Shown in pieces: positions 1 to 8,576 of a DNA stretch of 64,000 nt. Made by a program: the position numbers and the translations under genes. Source of the stretch: Pontibacterium sp049603715 (lineage in GTDB: Bacteria; Pseudomonadota; Gammaproteobacteria; Pseudomonadales; Balneatricaceae); NCBI GenBank assembly GCA_049603715.1, contig JBMYSW010000017.1, positions 12,420 through 76,419 of the forward strand. Direction: 5' to 3'. Every line of letters begins with the position of its first letter. Position 1 is the stretch's first letter. The notes beneath the pieces were generated by a model. The model was not told where the DNA came from and did no database searches. It saw only the letters and a list, made by a program, of their open reading frames with translations.

Positions 1-227
1 TAATCGCAGTAGGCTCATCATGTGGCTACCAGCCGCAGATGACGCAGGCTCCGGCCAGACGTAACCAATAACCAAGAGAGTAGGGGCAGTGTTCAAAAGC
101 GGTCCTTATGAGGGTAATAGGCGCGTAATTGCTGAGTTAAGCGCGGTTGCGCAGCCGTGAATGATACCCGATTGTGGAGCGCAGGGAGAAGGGGGCAGGA
201 AGTTGCTGAACAGAAGAGGGTTACGGA
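1..227. other. Left edge, no gene supported
   Basis: Short overlapping frames exist on both strands here, but none has a convincing ribosome-binding site, domain or codon pattern. The stretch may be the far end of an intergenic region whose other gene lies outside the window. Confidence 0.5.
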
Positions 228-254
228 CAAAAAAATCCCCGCACATGGCGGGGG
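228..254 (-). terminator. Intrinsic terminator of the 278-aa gene
   Basis: Read on the minus strand, a CCCCGC/GCGGGG stem (237-242 with 248-253) and a five-base loop are followed by seven Ts (229-235). It lies 45 bases past the stop of the leftward gene ending at 299. Confidence 0.8.
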
Positions 255-298
255 AAGTCATATTGTCATCCTTGGATGTGTTAGCACCGCCACAGAGG

Positions 299-1135
299 TT
301 ACTCAATCATGCTCAAGAATTGGTTCAGGTTAGATTCAAGGCTATTTTTTGTTGCTTCGTCCCCTTGCGCTGAAGTTTCGTCTTTCGTAAAGCGGCTATC
401 TTGGGTGACGAGGTTTTCAATCAGCGACTTTTGTAGCTCAAGTAGGTTGTCGACGAAGGAGAGGCTGTCGCTGCTTTTTTGAGATTCAATTTGTGCCAAC
501 ATGTTATCTAAACGGCTGCTGGCACCTTGGCCGCTGTTGCCATTTTGGCTGTAGCCTTCAACGGCTGAATAGGCTGCGGCATATTGCTGAGTTTGCGTTA
601 AGGTCATATCCATAGAGGCCAGCTCGGTACGGTCGAGCTTAAACTCACTGGCGCTATTAAACGCGGCTTGCACATCGCCAGAGAAAAAGTCGTTGGCAAT
701 GTGGGTCATATCTTTTAGCAACTGGTCGATAGCGGCCAGTTCTTCATCGTCTAGCTCACCTTCTACGGCGATTTGCCAGCCTTGTTCCATGGCGTAACTT
801 TCACTGGCGGCGACTGCGGCATAGCGGCTGCTACCGTTTGCGTTTTGACTGCTACCCACGCTGGCACCCACGCTCATGCTGTAACTCTCGGCAAAACTAA
901 AAGACAGGGACACACTGTCGCCGTCTTGGGTTTTGAGGTTGAGGTCGAAGGTTTGTGATTGGCTAAAGCGCTCACTAAGGCTGTACTCGCCGTAAGCGTA
1001 GTTTTGGCTGGTACTCGGTGCGGGAGTGGCGCGAGAAACGCTGGGCACAGCGGTTGTGGTGTCGCTTTGCGTTGGCTTTTCGTAGCTTGAAAGGCTGTTG
1101 GACATCAGTCCTGATAGAGAGCTCGCGTCAATCAT
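299..1135 (-). CDS. Serine-rich protein of unknown function
   Basis: A 278-residue protein that I do not recognise. It has no signal peptide, no membrane segment and no cysteine. The first 50 residues are Ser/Thr/Pro-rich and look disordered. Residues about 60-110 alternate polar and hydrophobic residues (FDLNLKTQDGDSVSLSFSF), which suggests beta strands. The C-terminal third is helical and acidic with a Gln/Ser-rich stretch. Composition resembles secreted or flagellum-associated accessory proteins, but that is only an impression. The start is the first ATG of a long frame and its ribosome-binding site is weak. It is followed by its own terminator and separated from the antiporter gene upstream by 93 bases, so it is probably a single-gene unit or the tail of that operon. 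Confidence 0.7.
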   Translation of the reverse strand: MIDASSLSGLMSNSLSSYEKPTQSDTTTAVPSVSRATPAPSTSQNYAYGEYSLSERFSQSQTFDLNLKTQDGDSVSLSFSFAESYSMSVGASVGSSQNANGSSRYAAVAASESYAMEQGWQIAVEGELDDEELAAIDQLLKDMTHIANDFFSGDVQAAFNSASEFKLDRTELASMDMTLTQTQQYAAAYSAVEGYSQNGNSGQGASSRLDNMLAQIESQKSSDSLSFVDNLLELQKSLIENLVTQDSRFTKDETSAQGDEATKNSLESNLNQFLSMIE

Positions 1136-1228
1136 GGGGGCACCGATAAGAGCAATAAAGAATATGCTCAGGTTATCGGCACCCCCTTGAATGACTTGAG
1201 TGTTTTTTAAACAATCATGGCGGTGCGG

Positions 1229-3214
1229 TTAAGCGTACTTTTTACCACCTAATAAATAGGCCTCAGCGGCATCAATTTTTTCTTGGGTGCCTCGAAGTAC
1301 CACCACATCGCCAGCAGATAAGCTCAGTTGAGCCACGTCGGTAAAGCTTTCGCTACCGCGACGGACGCTGCTGACCTCAACCCCTTTGCGGCCAAGGTTG
1401 AGTTCCTCAATGGTGTGATCAATAGAGTAAGACTTGGCATCAAGGGTAACGGAGTGCAAAAACTCGCGACGCTCGCCTTTTGCGTCGGTCAGGCTACTTT
1501 GGTCGCCATGGTAGTAGGCATGGAGCAGCTGATAACGTTCTGAACGCACTTGGTTGATGCGTTGGTCAATTTCGTTTTGTGGAATGCCAAGTACGGCCAA
1601 AACGTGTGATACCAGCATCAAACTACCTTCCAGTGCTTCTGGAATTACCTCGGTAACGCCCACCGCTTGCAGCTGCTCTAGGCCGCTGTCGTCGCTGGTG
1701 CGCACTAAGATTGGCAAGCTGTCGTACTTGTCGCGCAGCTTGCGAGCCGCGTCCAGCGTATCTGAGTAATTTGGGAAGGTGAGTAGCAATAGCCGTGCGT
1801 GGTCGGCACCTAGCTGACCAATGAGGCTTATATTGCGACAGTCTCCGTAGTAGATAGGCTCACCGGCTTGTACCGCTTCGTGTACCCGAATCGGGTCAGA
1901 GTCGATAATCACATAGGGCACTTTGAGGGGGGCTAAAAAGCGGGCAATAATTTGCCCCACACGGCCATAACCACACACAATCACGTGGTTTTTAAAGTGG
2001 CTATGATCAGCTTCCTCAGCATTAGGAAGATTAAGGCCTGAAGGTGCAGTATTGGGGAATAGTTTGTTGGCGAGACGCTCAGACTGGTTGATAACAAAAG
2101 GTGTGGCCACCATGGTGACAATGATGGTCGCAATGACCAGCGCGTTTTCTTCTACGGTAAAGATTTGGTAGCTAAAGGCCAGTGCCAGCAAGGCAAAACC
2201 AAATTCGCCGCCTTGGCTAAGGCACATACCTGCACGCAGGGCGTCGGGCTTTTTAATGCTAAAGAAGCTCGCACATAGGTACACAATAAGGGTTTTAACC
2301 ACCATTAACACGACCGAGAAGAGCAGCACTAAATACCAGTTGTCCATGAGCGTAATAAGGTCGAGCTGGGTACCAACAGAGACGAAAAACAGCCCGAGTA
2401 GCAAGTCGCGGAAGGGGCGAATGTCTGATTCCAGCTGGTGCTTGTAGTGGCTTTCGCCCAGCATCATACCTGCTAAGAAACCACCTAACGCCATTGAAAG
2501 GCCAGCGGCATGCGTAAGCCATGCAGCCGATAGCGCTACAACAAGGCTGGTCAGTACGAAGAGTTCAGCTGATCGAGAGTGAGCGACCTCGTGGAAAAAC
2601 TTAGGGAGAAACTTGCGGCCAATAAACATCATACCGACTAAGAGCGCGATACCTTGTCCAAACATAAACAAAATATCTTGGGTCGATGCGGGTTCTTGGG
2701 TGTCTTGCAGCGACGGAATCAAGATTAGGAAGAATACCGCGGCAATGTCTTGAAACAGCAGTACACCAATGGCGATACGCCCAAGAGGTAGCTCAAGGGA
2801 GTTATGGGCGATTAATTCCCGCGTTACCATTGCAGTGGACGAAAGCGCGAGAGCGCCTGCGATGACGGCAGAGCCCGAAAGGCTAATACCCATAAGATAG
2901 GTGGCACCTAGCACAACGGCTGACGTTATAATCACTTGTGCCGAGCCTAACCCCAGTACAATGGTACGCATGGCAAGCATTCGGGGCAGAGAGAATTCTA
3001 ACCCCAGCATAAACAGCAAGAAAACCACGCCGAGTTCACTTAACAAATGAATGGTGTCGTTATTTTCGATCATGCCAAGGGCGTAGGGGCCTAGAATCAC
3101 CCCCACAAACAAATAGGCAAGAATAGGGGGAAGGTGCATCCTACGAAACAGGGCAGTAGCGACTACCGCGCCCCCCAGCAACATAATAGATTGTTCGAAA
3201 AAACCGACTTGCAT
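1229..3214 (-). CDS. CPA2 monovalent cation:proton antiporter, KefB-like
   Basis: A 661-residue inner-membrane antiporter. Residues 1-390 form the Na+/H+ exchanger domain with about 12 membrane segments, opening with the family-typical LPPILAYLFVGVILGP. From about residue 410 a RCK/TrkA-N domain begins with HVIVCGYGRVGQIIARF, whose GxGxxG fold binds nucleotide. A TrkA-C domain occupies the last 90 residues (DVVVLRGTQEKIDAAEAYL). The layout is that of KefB/KefC and YbaL, which export K+ in exchange for protons; the TrkA-C tail makes it longer than KefC. No KefF/KefG-type ancillary oxidoreductase is adjacent, so glutathione-adduct gating is not shown. The start is supported by AAGGGA a few bases upstream. 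Confidence 0.92.
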   Translation of the reverse strand: MQVGFFEQSIMLLGGAVVATALFRRMHLPPILAYLFVGVILGPYALGMIENNDTIHLLSELGVVFLLFMLGLEFSLPRMLAMRTIVLGLGSAQVIITSAVVLGATYLMGISLSGSAVIAGALALSSTAMVTRELIAHNSLELPLGRIAIGVLLFQDIAAVFFLILIPSLQDTQEPASTQDILFMFGQGIALLVGMMFIGRKFLPKFFHEVAHSRSAELFVLTSLVVALSAAWLTHAAGLSMALGGFLAGMMLGESHYKHQLESDIRPFRDLLLGLFFVSVGTQLDLITLMDNWYLVLLFSVVLMVVKTLIVYLCASFFSIKKPDALRAGMCLSQGGEFGFALLALAFSYQIFTVEENALVIATIIVTMVATPFVINQSERLANKLFPNTAPSGLNLPNAEEADHSHFKNHVIVCGYGRVGQIIARFLAPLKVPYVIIDSDPIRVHEAVQAGEPIYYGDCRNISLIGQLGADHARLLLLTFPNYSDTLDAARKLRDKYDSLPILVRTSDDSGLEQLQAVGVTEVIPEALEGSLMLVSHVLAVLGIPQNEIDQRINQVRSERYQLLHAYYHGDQSSLTDAKGERREFLHSVTLDAKSYSIDHTIEELNLGRKGVEVSSVRRGSESFTDVAQLSLSAGDVVVLRGTQEKIDAAEAYLLGGKKYA

Positions 3215-3370
3215 GAAACTGTCCCTTGGCGTTTTGTTGGCCTCGTAGAGAGGCGCTTAGTTATATTGTGTTTTACATGCGGTGCTGCAACGCAACAACC
3301 GTTGACTTAAGTAACGGCCGATTGTGTGCCTTGTTTAATCAAAGCGCTGGGCTTTGAGCGTAGTTTTGAT

Positions 3371-3916
3371 TTACCACATCAAATCGTCTGGAATGGCGTA
3401 GTCAGCGTATGGATCGTCTTCGTCATCCACTTTGTTTTCAGGCTCGATACGAATCACCGCGTCGGCTTTGCGCGTTTCGATACGCTCTGCGATCTTGTCT
3501 GGAATCACATAAAACTTGTCGTCTAAAAATGCCAACGCCAAATGGCCGCGCGACAAGGAGCCTTGCTGAGCCTCGGTCACGTAAATGCGTTTGATTTTCT
3601 TTTGGTACGCAAAATTGTAAGCCACCTCAGCCGATGCAGGAATAGGCTGTTGGTGCTGTAAAATCATCTGTTTAACTGACGCTTCTAGAGACTTTTGTTC
3701 TGCCTCTTCTTGGCGTTGTTTGTTGAGTGCTTGGTCACGCGCTGTTTTTTCAGCTTTAGCTGCTAGCACAGCCGCTTGAGGGTTTTCGACAACCGCATTT
3801 TTACCTTTTTGCTTTTGAGCCTTCGCTTTTTTTACTTTTTGTTTTTTGATTTGTTTTGCTTTTTTTTCGTCAACCAAGCCGGCTTTTAACAGTTGGTCTT
3901 GCAATGAGATGGCCAT
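3371..3916 (-). CDS. yaiL: DUF2058 family protein, YaiL-like
   Basis: A 181-residue basic, soluble protein. The N-terminus (SLQDQLLKAGLVDEKKAKQI) followed by a Lys/Gln-rich segment (residues 20-45) is characteristic of the YaiL/DUF2058 family, described as nucleoprotein or polynucleotide-associated. The C-terminal half is a compact domain ending in an acidic tail (VDDEDDPYADYAIPDDLMW). Length matches E. coli YaiL closely. A strong AGGAG precedes the ATG. It is a lone gene; the KefB-like gene downstream on the same strand is 157 bases away. Function in the family is not established. Confidence 0.85.
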   Translation of the reverse strand: MAISLQDQLLKAGLVDEKKAKQIKKQKVKKAKAQKQKGKNAVVENPQAAVLAAKAEKTARDQALNKQRQEEAEQKSLEASVKQMILQHQQPIPASAEVAYNFAYQKKIKRIYVTEAQQGSLSRGHLALAFLDDKFYVIPDKIAERIETRKADAVIRIEPENKVDDEDDPYADYAIPDDLMW

Positions 3917-4327
3917 GCCGAAGATGCTCCTAACCCGTCTTTCGTTTGTGGCGGTACTGGATTAGCTGTGCGGCGCTGTGCAGAGCGCACAAAACGGAGC
4001 CGCTAGGGTGCTAAACAGTTGTTTTATGCCGCAAATATAGCACAAGGGCAAAGAGGCTTTAACCCATGAAAAGCGCTGGCTTTGGCTAAAAACTAACGTT
4101 TAACCGAGCTGGTGGAGCTGTAAAAGGGGAGGTAAAACTTAGGTGTTTACATCTTAAATATGGCTTAAAACTTAAGATTTTGATATGTTTTAAGTGAGTG
4201 AAAAATGCTCACTCATGGGGTGAATATTCATCTTTTGTGCTCTTTTAAACTCCGCTCTAAACTGCCCTCAAATGATTAACCAGCCTTTCAAATTTTCAAT
4301 CTTTCAACCTTACAAAGGGGTATTGAT
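3917..4327. other. AT-rich divergent intergenic region
   Basis: A 411-base gap between yaiL and the small gene at 4328. It holds clustered CTTAA/TTAAG half-sites at 4152-4213 and an inverted repeat with TGAGTG/CACTCA arms at 4196-4216. These look like regulator sites for the small gene, but no regulator can be named. I see no RNA gene here. Confidence 0.45.
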
Positions 4328-4540
4328 ATGAGCACTAAAGAAGCTTCTGCAGCGCTACTAGAAATCCTAGAAGACCGCTACCTAACTGAGCCAGAGCGTG
4401 ACTATCGCGTAAAAGCGTTTTTAAAGCAGCATGCCGCAGAAAATGCCATTCCAAGCACGGGTTTGTGGGCGCAACTAAAAGCCGAATTTAACGCCTACTG
4501 GCATTACCGTTCGCCATTAATGTACGTCGCTAAGCACTGA
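4328..4540 (+). CDS. Small conserved-looking protein, unknown function
   Basis: A 70-residue soluble protein, mostly helical by composition, that I do not recognise. It is rich in Glu, Ala and aromatic residues, with a C-terminal FNAYWHYRSPLMYVAKH stretch. There is no membrane segment or cysteine. A strong AAAGGGG ribosome-binding site sits 8 bases before the ATG, and an intrinsic terminator follows 48 bases after the stop, so this is a complete single-gene transcription unit. The long regulated-looking upstream region and tight unit suggest a condition-dependent small protein. Confidence 0.75.
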   Translation: MSTKEASAALLEILEDRYLTEPERDYRVKAFLKQHAAENAIPSTGLWAQLKAEFNAYWHYRSPLMYVAKH

Positions 4541-4588
4541 TTGTGAGTTGTTCGATAAGGATTTTCGACCGTCATGGCTCCAATAGAT

Positions 4589-4618
4589 AACGCCCCTCAA
4601 TTTAGGGGCGTTTTTTTT
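4589..4618 (+). terminator. Intrinsic terminator of the 70-aa gene
   Basis: A nine-base stem AACGCCCCT/AGGGGCGTT (4589-4597 with 4604-4612) and a six-base loop run into eight Ts. On the minus strand there is no T run, so it serves the plus strand only. Confidence 0.9.
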
Positions 4619-4660
4619 GCCTGTCGTTTATAGCGCTTGTAGGGCCAAAAACGATGTAGG

Positions 4661-5443
4661 CTAAGCCAGCGTAAATGCATCAATAAAGGCTGCTACTGCT
4701 TTATCTGAATCACTCTCGGCAAAGGCCTCCATTCCAATCGCACCGCGATAGCCCAAGGCATCTAGTTTACGTGCGATGGCTGCGTAATTGATTTCACCCG
4801 TCCCAGGCTCACAGCGTCCAGGGTTATCGGCAACTTGAATTTCACCCACCCAAGGTAGGCACTTTTCGCACCAGCGCATGAGGTCACCTTCACCAATTTG
4901 CGTATGGTATAGGTCTAAGTTAATGCGAAGTTGTGGACGATTGATTGACGAAACCAGCGCGAGCACGGCCCCAGTACTGCCAAAAGGGCACCCGGGGTGG
5001 TCGAGTAGGTTAAGGTTTTCGAGGGTAAACACCACACTTTCTTGCTCGGCTAAGTCACAAATGCGCTGAAGAGTGTCTTGTGCTTTTAGCCACATGGCAC
5101 CGGTTTCTACTTCGTGTTGCCAAATAGGAATGCCACCGTCGCCCAAGCCCGTACCGTGTAGGTTTAAGCGGTCTACGCCTAGGCGCTTACCTACGGCGAT
5201 GGTTTGTTTAGCTGATGCGAGCAGTAAATCTGCGCCTTCGTCGTCGGCTAAACGGCCTTCAAGGTAGCCGTTCATAATGGTGAAGTTGGCACCTGTGGCT
5301 TCCAGTTTTTGTAAGTCATGATCGGGCCAGTTCCAAAGGCCTACGCCTAAACCCATTTCTGTCAGTCGTTGTGCGCGCCATTCGATGGGTTTTTCTGGCC
5401 ACAGCATTTCTGCACAGGCCGCTAATTTAAAGGGCTGAGTCAT
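4661..5443 (-). CDS. TIM-barrel sugar isomerase, hydroxypyruvate-isomerase type
   Basis: A 260-residue soluble enzyme of the xylose-isomerase-like TIM-barrel superfamily, closest in feel to hydroxypyruvate isomerase (Hyi) and IolI. Putative metal ligands are visible in order: Glu in VVFTLENLN, Asp and His in INLDLYHTQIGEGD, and Glu near the end in IGMEAFAES. The DLYHxQ motif with following GE is typical of Hyi-type members. Length matches the family. It is the last gene of the polyol ABC-transporter operon, but a terminator-like hairpin separates it from the ATPase gene 77 bases upstream. Context suggests it isomerises a ketose or inosose product of the IolG-like dehydrogenase; the exact substrate cannot be read. 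Confidence 0.85.
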   Translation of the reverse strand: MTQPFKLAACAEMLWPEKPIEWRAQRLTEMGLGVGLWNWPDHDLQKLEATGANFTIMNGYLEGRLADDEGADLLLASAKQTIAVGKRLGVDRLNLHGTGLGDGGIPIWQHEVETGAMWLKAQDTLQRICDLAEQESVVFTLENLNLLDHPGCPFGSTGAVLALVSSINRPQLRINLDLYHTQIGEGDLMRWCEKCLPWVGEIQVADNPGRCEPGTGEINYAAIARKLDALGYRGAIGMEAFAESDSDKAVAAFIDAFTLA

Positions 5444-5463
5444 GTTAAACCTCGTTGGGGTAT

Positions 5464-5491
5464 AAAAAAGACGAGCCGTGTGCAGCCCGTC
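5464..5491 (-). terminator. Terminator-like hairpin inside the polyol operon
   Basis: On the minus strand a nine-pair stem with two G.T wobbles and a CACA loop (5470-5478 with 5483-5491) is followed by six Ts (5464-5469). It lies between the ATPase gene and the isomerase gene, so it may partly end transcription before the isomerase. Confidence 0.75.
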
Positions 5492-5520
5492 AAAATGAGG
5501 ATAGGTCTGAAGTGAAAGTG

Positions 5521-6342
5521 TTAAATGGTACCGCCTAAAGAGCTTTCCATTTGTGCCAACTCTTGGCCGCCAGCCATGAGGTCTTGCAACTCTTCTGGGG
5601 TGATATCGCCGCGAGTTGCGGTGCCAAGGGTTTTGCCTCGGTTTAGTACCGTAAAGCGATCACCTACCGCCAGTGCGTGGCGTACGTTGTGGCTGATAAA
5701 GACCACCCCAATGCCTTCGCTACGTGCACGGTCAATTGTTGCCAGTACATTCGATGTTTGGCGTACACCCAGCGCCGATGTTGGTTCGTCCAAAATAAGG
5801 ACTTTGGCACCAAAGTGAACGGCACGGGCTATGGCAACGGTTTGGCGCTCACCACCCGATAGGGTGCCGACTGCTTGGTCCGGGCCTCGTAGGTTAATAC
5901 CCATGCGACGCATGGCTTCCATGGTGATTTCGTTGGCGGTTTTGACGTCAAAGCGTTTAGTGAGGCCGCGGCCTTTCGTGGGCTCGCGGCCCATAAAAAA
6001 GTTACGGCTCACGCTCATTAGTGGAATCATCGCCAAGTCTTGGAATACGGTAGCAATACCTGATTCCATTGCATCGCGGGGGCTTTCTAGAATTTTTTGC
6101 TCACCGTTAATCAGCATTTGGCCTTTAGACGGCTTATGCACGCCCGACATGGTTTTGATAAAGGTGGACTTACCGGCACCGTTATCGCCCAGCAAGCAGT
6201 GACACTCGCCCGGTTTAATGTCAAAGCTAACACCTGCCAGTGCGATAATGTTGCCAAAGTGTTTTTCGATGTTAACCATCTCAACAATGGGAGTGGCATT
6301 GTTGGCGCTATCGCCGTGGTGGAATTGGCTATCTTGAGTCAT
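5521..6342 (-). CDS. Sugar ABC transporter ATP-binding protein
   Basis: A 273-residue ABC ATPase with one nucleotide-binding domain. Walker A is GDNGAGKST near residue 52, the signature is LSGGERQ and Walker B is VLILDEPTSALG. Classic RbsA/MglA proteins carry two such domains in about 500 residues; this single-domain form is like FrcA of the CUT2 class and would work as a homodimer. It starts one base after the permease stop, with its GGAGAG site inside the permease end, so the two are translationally coupled. Together with the permease and the binding protein it makes a complete sugar or polyol importer. Confidence 0.92.
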   Translation of the reverse strand: MTQDSQFHHGDSANNATPIVEMVNIEKHFGNIIALAGVSFDIKPGECHCLLGDNGAGKSTFIKTMSGVHKPSKGQMLINGEQKILESPRDAMESGIATVFQDLAMIPLMSVSRNFFMGREPTKGRGLTKRFDVKTANEITMEAMRRMGINLRGPDQAVGTLSGGERQTVAIARAVHFGAKVLILDEPTSALGVRQTSNVLATIDRARSEGIGVVFISHNVRHALAVGDRFTVLNRGKTLGTATRGDITPEELQDLMAGGQELAQMESSLGGTI

Positions 6343-6343
6343 C

Positions 6344-7450
6344 TTAACGCTCTCCCGTCACACGCTTGCGAATGGCGTTGTTAAACAGTACGGCGATCAG
6401 CAACATGCCGCCTAAAAACACTTGGAACCAGTCTTGGTCAAAGTTGGTGTAGGTCAAACCGATGACCACCATGCCAAAGATGATGGAGCCGAAGAAGGCG
6501 CCAATGGCCGAACCATAACCACCGGTTAATAAACAGCCGCCAATAACCGCCGCAATAATGGCCTCAAACTCTTTCATAAAGCCACGACGTGCGTCGGTAG
6601 AGCCTGCGTCGAGAACGGTGATAATGGCAACAAATGCAGCGCAGCAAGCGGTCAGCATAAATAAGGAAATTTTAACTTTGTTAACGGGTACACCAGAGTT
6701 TGATGCAGCATTTTTGTCGCCACCGGCAGCAAAAATCCAGTTGCCCGCAGGGGTGCGCAGTAATACGTAAGTGGCTAAAAGGGCTAAAACAACAAACCAA
6801 AGAATCTCTACAGGAATGCCTGTGACTTTGGGTGCTCCATTTTTAAAGGTGGCGATTAAGCCTTTGTCGGCCAACCACACAAACAAACCTGGGAAGGCGT
6901 CGCCAGAGAACAAAGGCGCTAGCCAGTCGTCTTTAATAGCGTCGCGAACACCGCGTAATTGTGTTGAGCCGTCGGTCGCAAGCTTTAGGCCCACCAAAGA
7001 CAAGCCGCGGAAAATAAATAAGAAGGCGAGGGTGACGATAAATGACGGCAGCCCTGAGCGAATGACAATCGCACCGTTTGCAGCGCCAAAAAAAGCCGCA
7101 AAAATAAAGGTCAGCGGAATAGCGACGACCAGAGGTAGGCCCCATGTCACTACACAGACGCCAAAAAATAAGCCGGCAAAGGCCACCATAGAGCCGATGG
7201 AGAGGTCAAACTCGCCACCAATCATAAGTAGTGCGGCACCAATGGCTAAGATGCCAAGTTGCGCTGCTGGGGTCATCACGTTCATAAAGCCCGACAGGCT
7301 GAACATGGAAGGGTCGGCGGTAAATAAAAAGAACAGTAGCAGTAACACCACGCCCGCTAATGCACCAAGCTCGGGGCGCTTCATTAGGCGGGTGGTCAAA
7401 GGTTCGGCTTTGATGCGCTCATCAACTGCGCTTGGGTTGGGATTTGTCAT
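6344..7450 (-). CDS. Sugar ABC transporter permease, RbsC/FrcC type
   Basis: A 368-residue inner-membrane protein with about ten hydrophobic segments. The stretch AQLGILAIGAALLMIGGEFDLSIGS is the hallmark of the BPD_transp_2 (RbsC/FrcC) permease family. The first 30 residues are cytoplasmic and polar. It is preceded by AAGGA eight bases before the ATG. It sits between the binding-protein gene and the ATPase gene in one leftward operon. As a CUT2-type permease it would form a homodimer with the single-domain ATPase. Confidence 0.92.
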   Translation of the reverse strand: MTNPNPSAVDERIKAEPLTTRLMKRPELGALAGVVLLLLFFLFTADPSMFSLSGFMNVMTPAAQLGILAIGAALLMIGGEFDLSIGSMVAFAGLFFGVCVVTWGLPLVVAIPLTFIFAAFFGAANGAIVIRSGLPSFIVTLAFLFIFRGLSLVGLKLATDGSTQLRGVRDAIKDDWLAPLFSGDAFPGLFVWLADKGLIATFKNGAPKVTGIPVEILWFVVLALLATYVLLRTPAGNWIFAAGGDKNAASNSGVPVNKVKISLFMLTACCAAFVAIITVLDAGSTDARRGFMKEFEAIIAAVIGGCLLTGGYGSAIGAFFGSIIFGMVVIGLTYTNFDQDWFQVFLGGMLLIAVLFNNAIRKRVTGER

Positions 7451-7471
7451 ATTGTTATCCTTATTCTAAAC

Positions 7472-7499
7472 AGGGGCGACAGGTGGAAACGTCGCCCCT
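7472..7499 (-). other. Intercistronic hairpin after the binding-protein gene
   Basis: A perfect nine-base stem AGGGGCGAC/GTCGCCCCT (7472-7480 with 7491-7499) with a ten-base loop follows the binding-protein stop. No T run follows, so it is more likely an mRNA-stabilising hairpin that raises binding-protein expression over the permease. Confidence 0.6.
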
Positions 7500-7522
7500 T
7501 TTCAGCTCAGACCGAGGGGGTA

Positions 7523-8458
7523 TTAACGAATGCCTTTCGCAGACAGGTCGATTACTTGTGCTGCTTTATCAGCTGTAATCAAGTTCGGGCCAGAAGGTAC
7601 GTTACCGCCAGGCATTAGGCCGTATTTCGCGTGTAGGCCCATAAAGTTCACTGATAGGTAACCTTGCAAGAATTGCTGCTGGTCGATGGCAAAGGCTGCA
7701 TCACCGTCAACGATGGACTGCAAGAAGCTAGCGGATAGGTCAAAGCTCGCTACTTTTACGTCGCGACCAGAAGACTTAGCGGCTTCTACCGATGGCTCGC
7801 CTGCTAGGCTGGCACCCAGGGCCATGATGGTGTCGATAGACTCGTCAGAGGCGAGGGCAGCGGATACCTTCGCGCGAATTTCTGCTGGGTCATTGGTGGT
7901 AGGAAGTACCGTCACCTTGCCGTTAAAGCCTGTGGCAAAACCTTCACAACGAAGGTCAAGAGAGACGTTACCCACCTCTTGGTTAACACAAATACCGACT
8001 TTACCGCCTTGCTTGGCAAGGAGTTCACCGGCTGCTTTACCTGCGTCAAACTCGTCTTGGCCTACGTGAAGTAGTGCGCCTAGCTCTTTTGATACATCAG
8101 AACCTGAGTTGATAGAGATAACGGGAATACCTGCGTGCACAGCGCGCGCAATAGACGGGCCAAGGGCGTCTGCATCAGGTATAGAGACAATCAAGCCGTC
8201 TGGCTCTTGGTTAACGGCGGCGTCGATGAGCTGCGACATGGCAACCATGTCAAAGGTTTCGGGGGAGCGAAAATCAACATTTACGTCGGTGTCTTTACCC
8301 GCTTCTTCAACACCGTTTTTTACAACGGACCAAAAAGGGTCGTTCGCTTGACCATGAGCAACCACCACAATGTCGGCGGCTTGTACGGCGGCAGATGCCA
8401 TAAGAGTGCTTGCTACTAGGGTGTTGCCAACGAATGATTTGATCTTATTTTTATTCAT
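7523..8458 (-). CDS. Periplasmic sugar-binding protein of ABC transporter
   Basis: A 311-residue periplasmic binding protein. The signal peptide spans about residues 1-27 (KIKSFVGNTLVASTLMASAA, cleavage near VQA/AD). The mature part opens with IVVVAHGQANDPFWSVVKNG, the form typical of the ribose/inositol (Peripla_BP_4) family. Two alpha/beta lobes follow, with ligand-side residues in DPFW and the PDGLIVSIPDADAL loop. AAAGGTG lies upstream of the ATG. It is gene two of the operon, 118 bases after the dehydrogenase gene. Operon context suggests a polyol such as inositol as ligand; this is inference. Confidence 0.9.
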   Translation of the reverse strand: MNKNKIKSFVGNTLVASTLMASAAVQAADIVVVAHGQANDPFWSVVKNGVEEAGKDTDVNVDFRSPETFDMVAMSQLIDAAVNQEPDGLIVSIPDADALGPSIARAVHAGIPVISINSGSDVSKELGALLHVGQDEFDAGKAAGELLAKQGGKVGICVNQEVGNVSLDLRCEGFATGFNGKVTVLPTTNDPAEIRAKVSAALASDESIDTIMALGASLAGEPSVEAAKSSGRDVKVASFDLSASFLQSIVDGDAAFAIDQQQFLQGYLSVNFMGLHAKYGLMPGGNVPSGPNLITADKAAQVIDLSAKGIR

Positions 8459-8576
8459 GTTTCACCTTTTTATAGTTAGCTGTGAGGGTTTCCCCTCGTT
8501 GGGTCGGCCCAGGCGACGCTGAGCCTTGATCACCCCCATGCAGGCTGCACAGGGATAAACACTGAATACCTCCCTG

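Noticed and set aside
161..373. 70-codon plus-strand frame at the left edge
   Set aside because: It covers the terminator and end of the 278-aa gene on the other strand.
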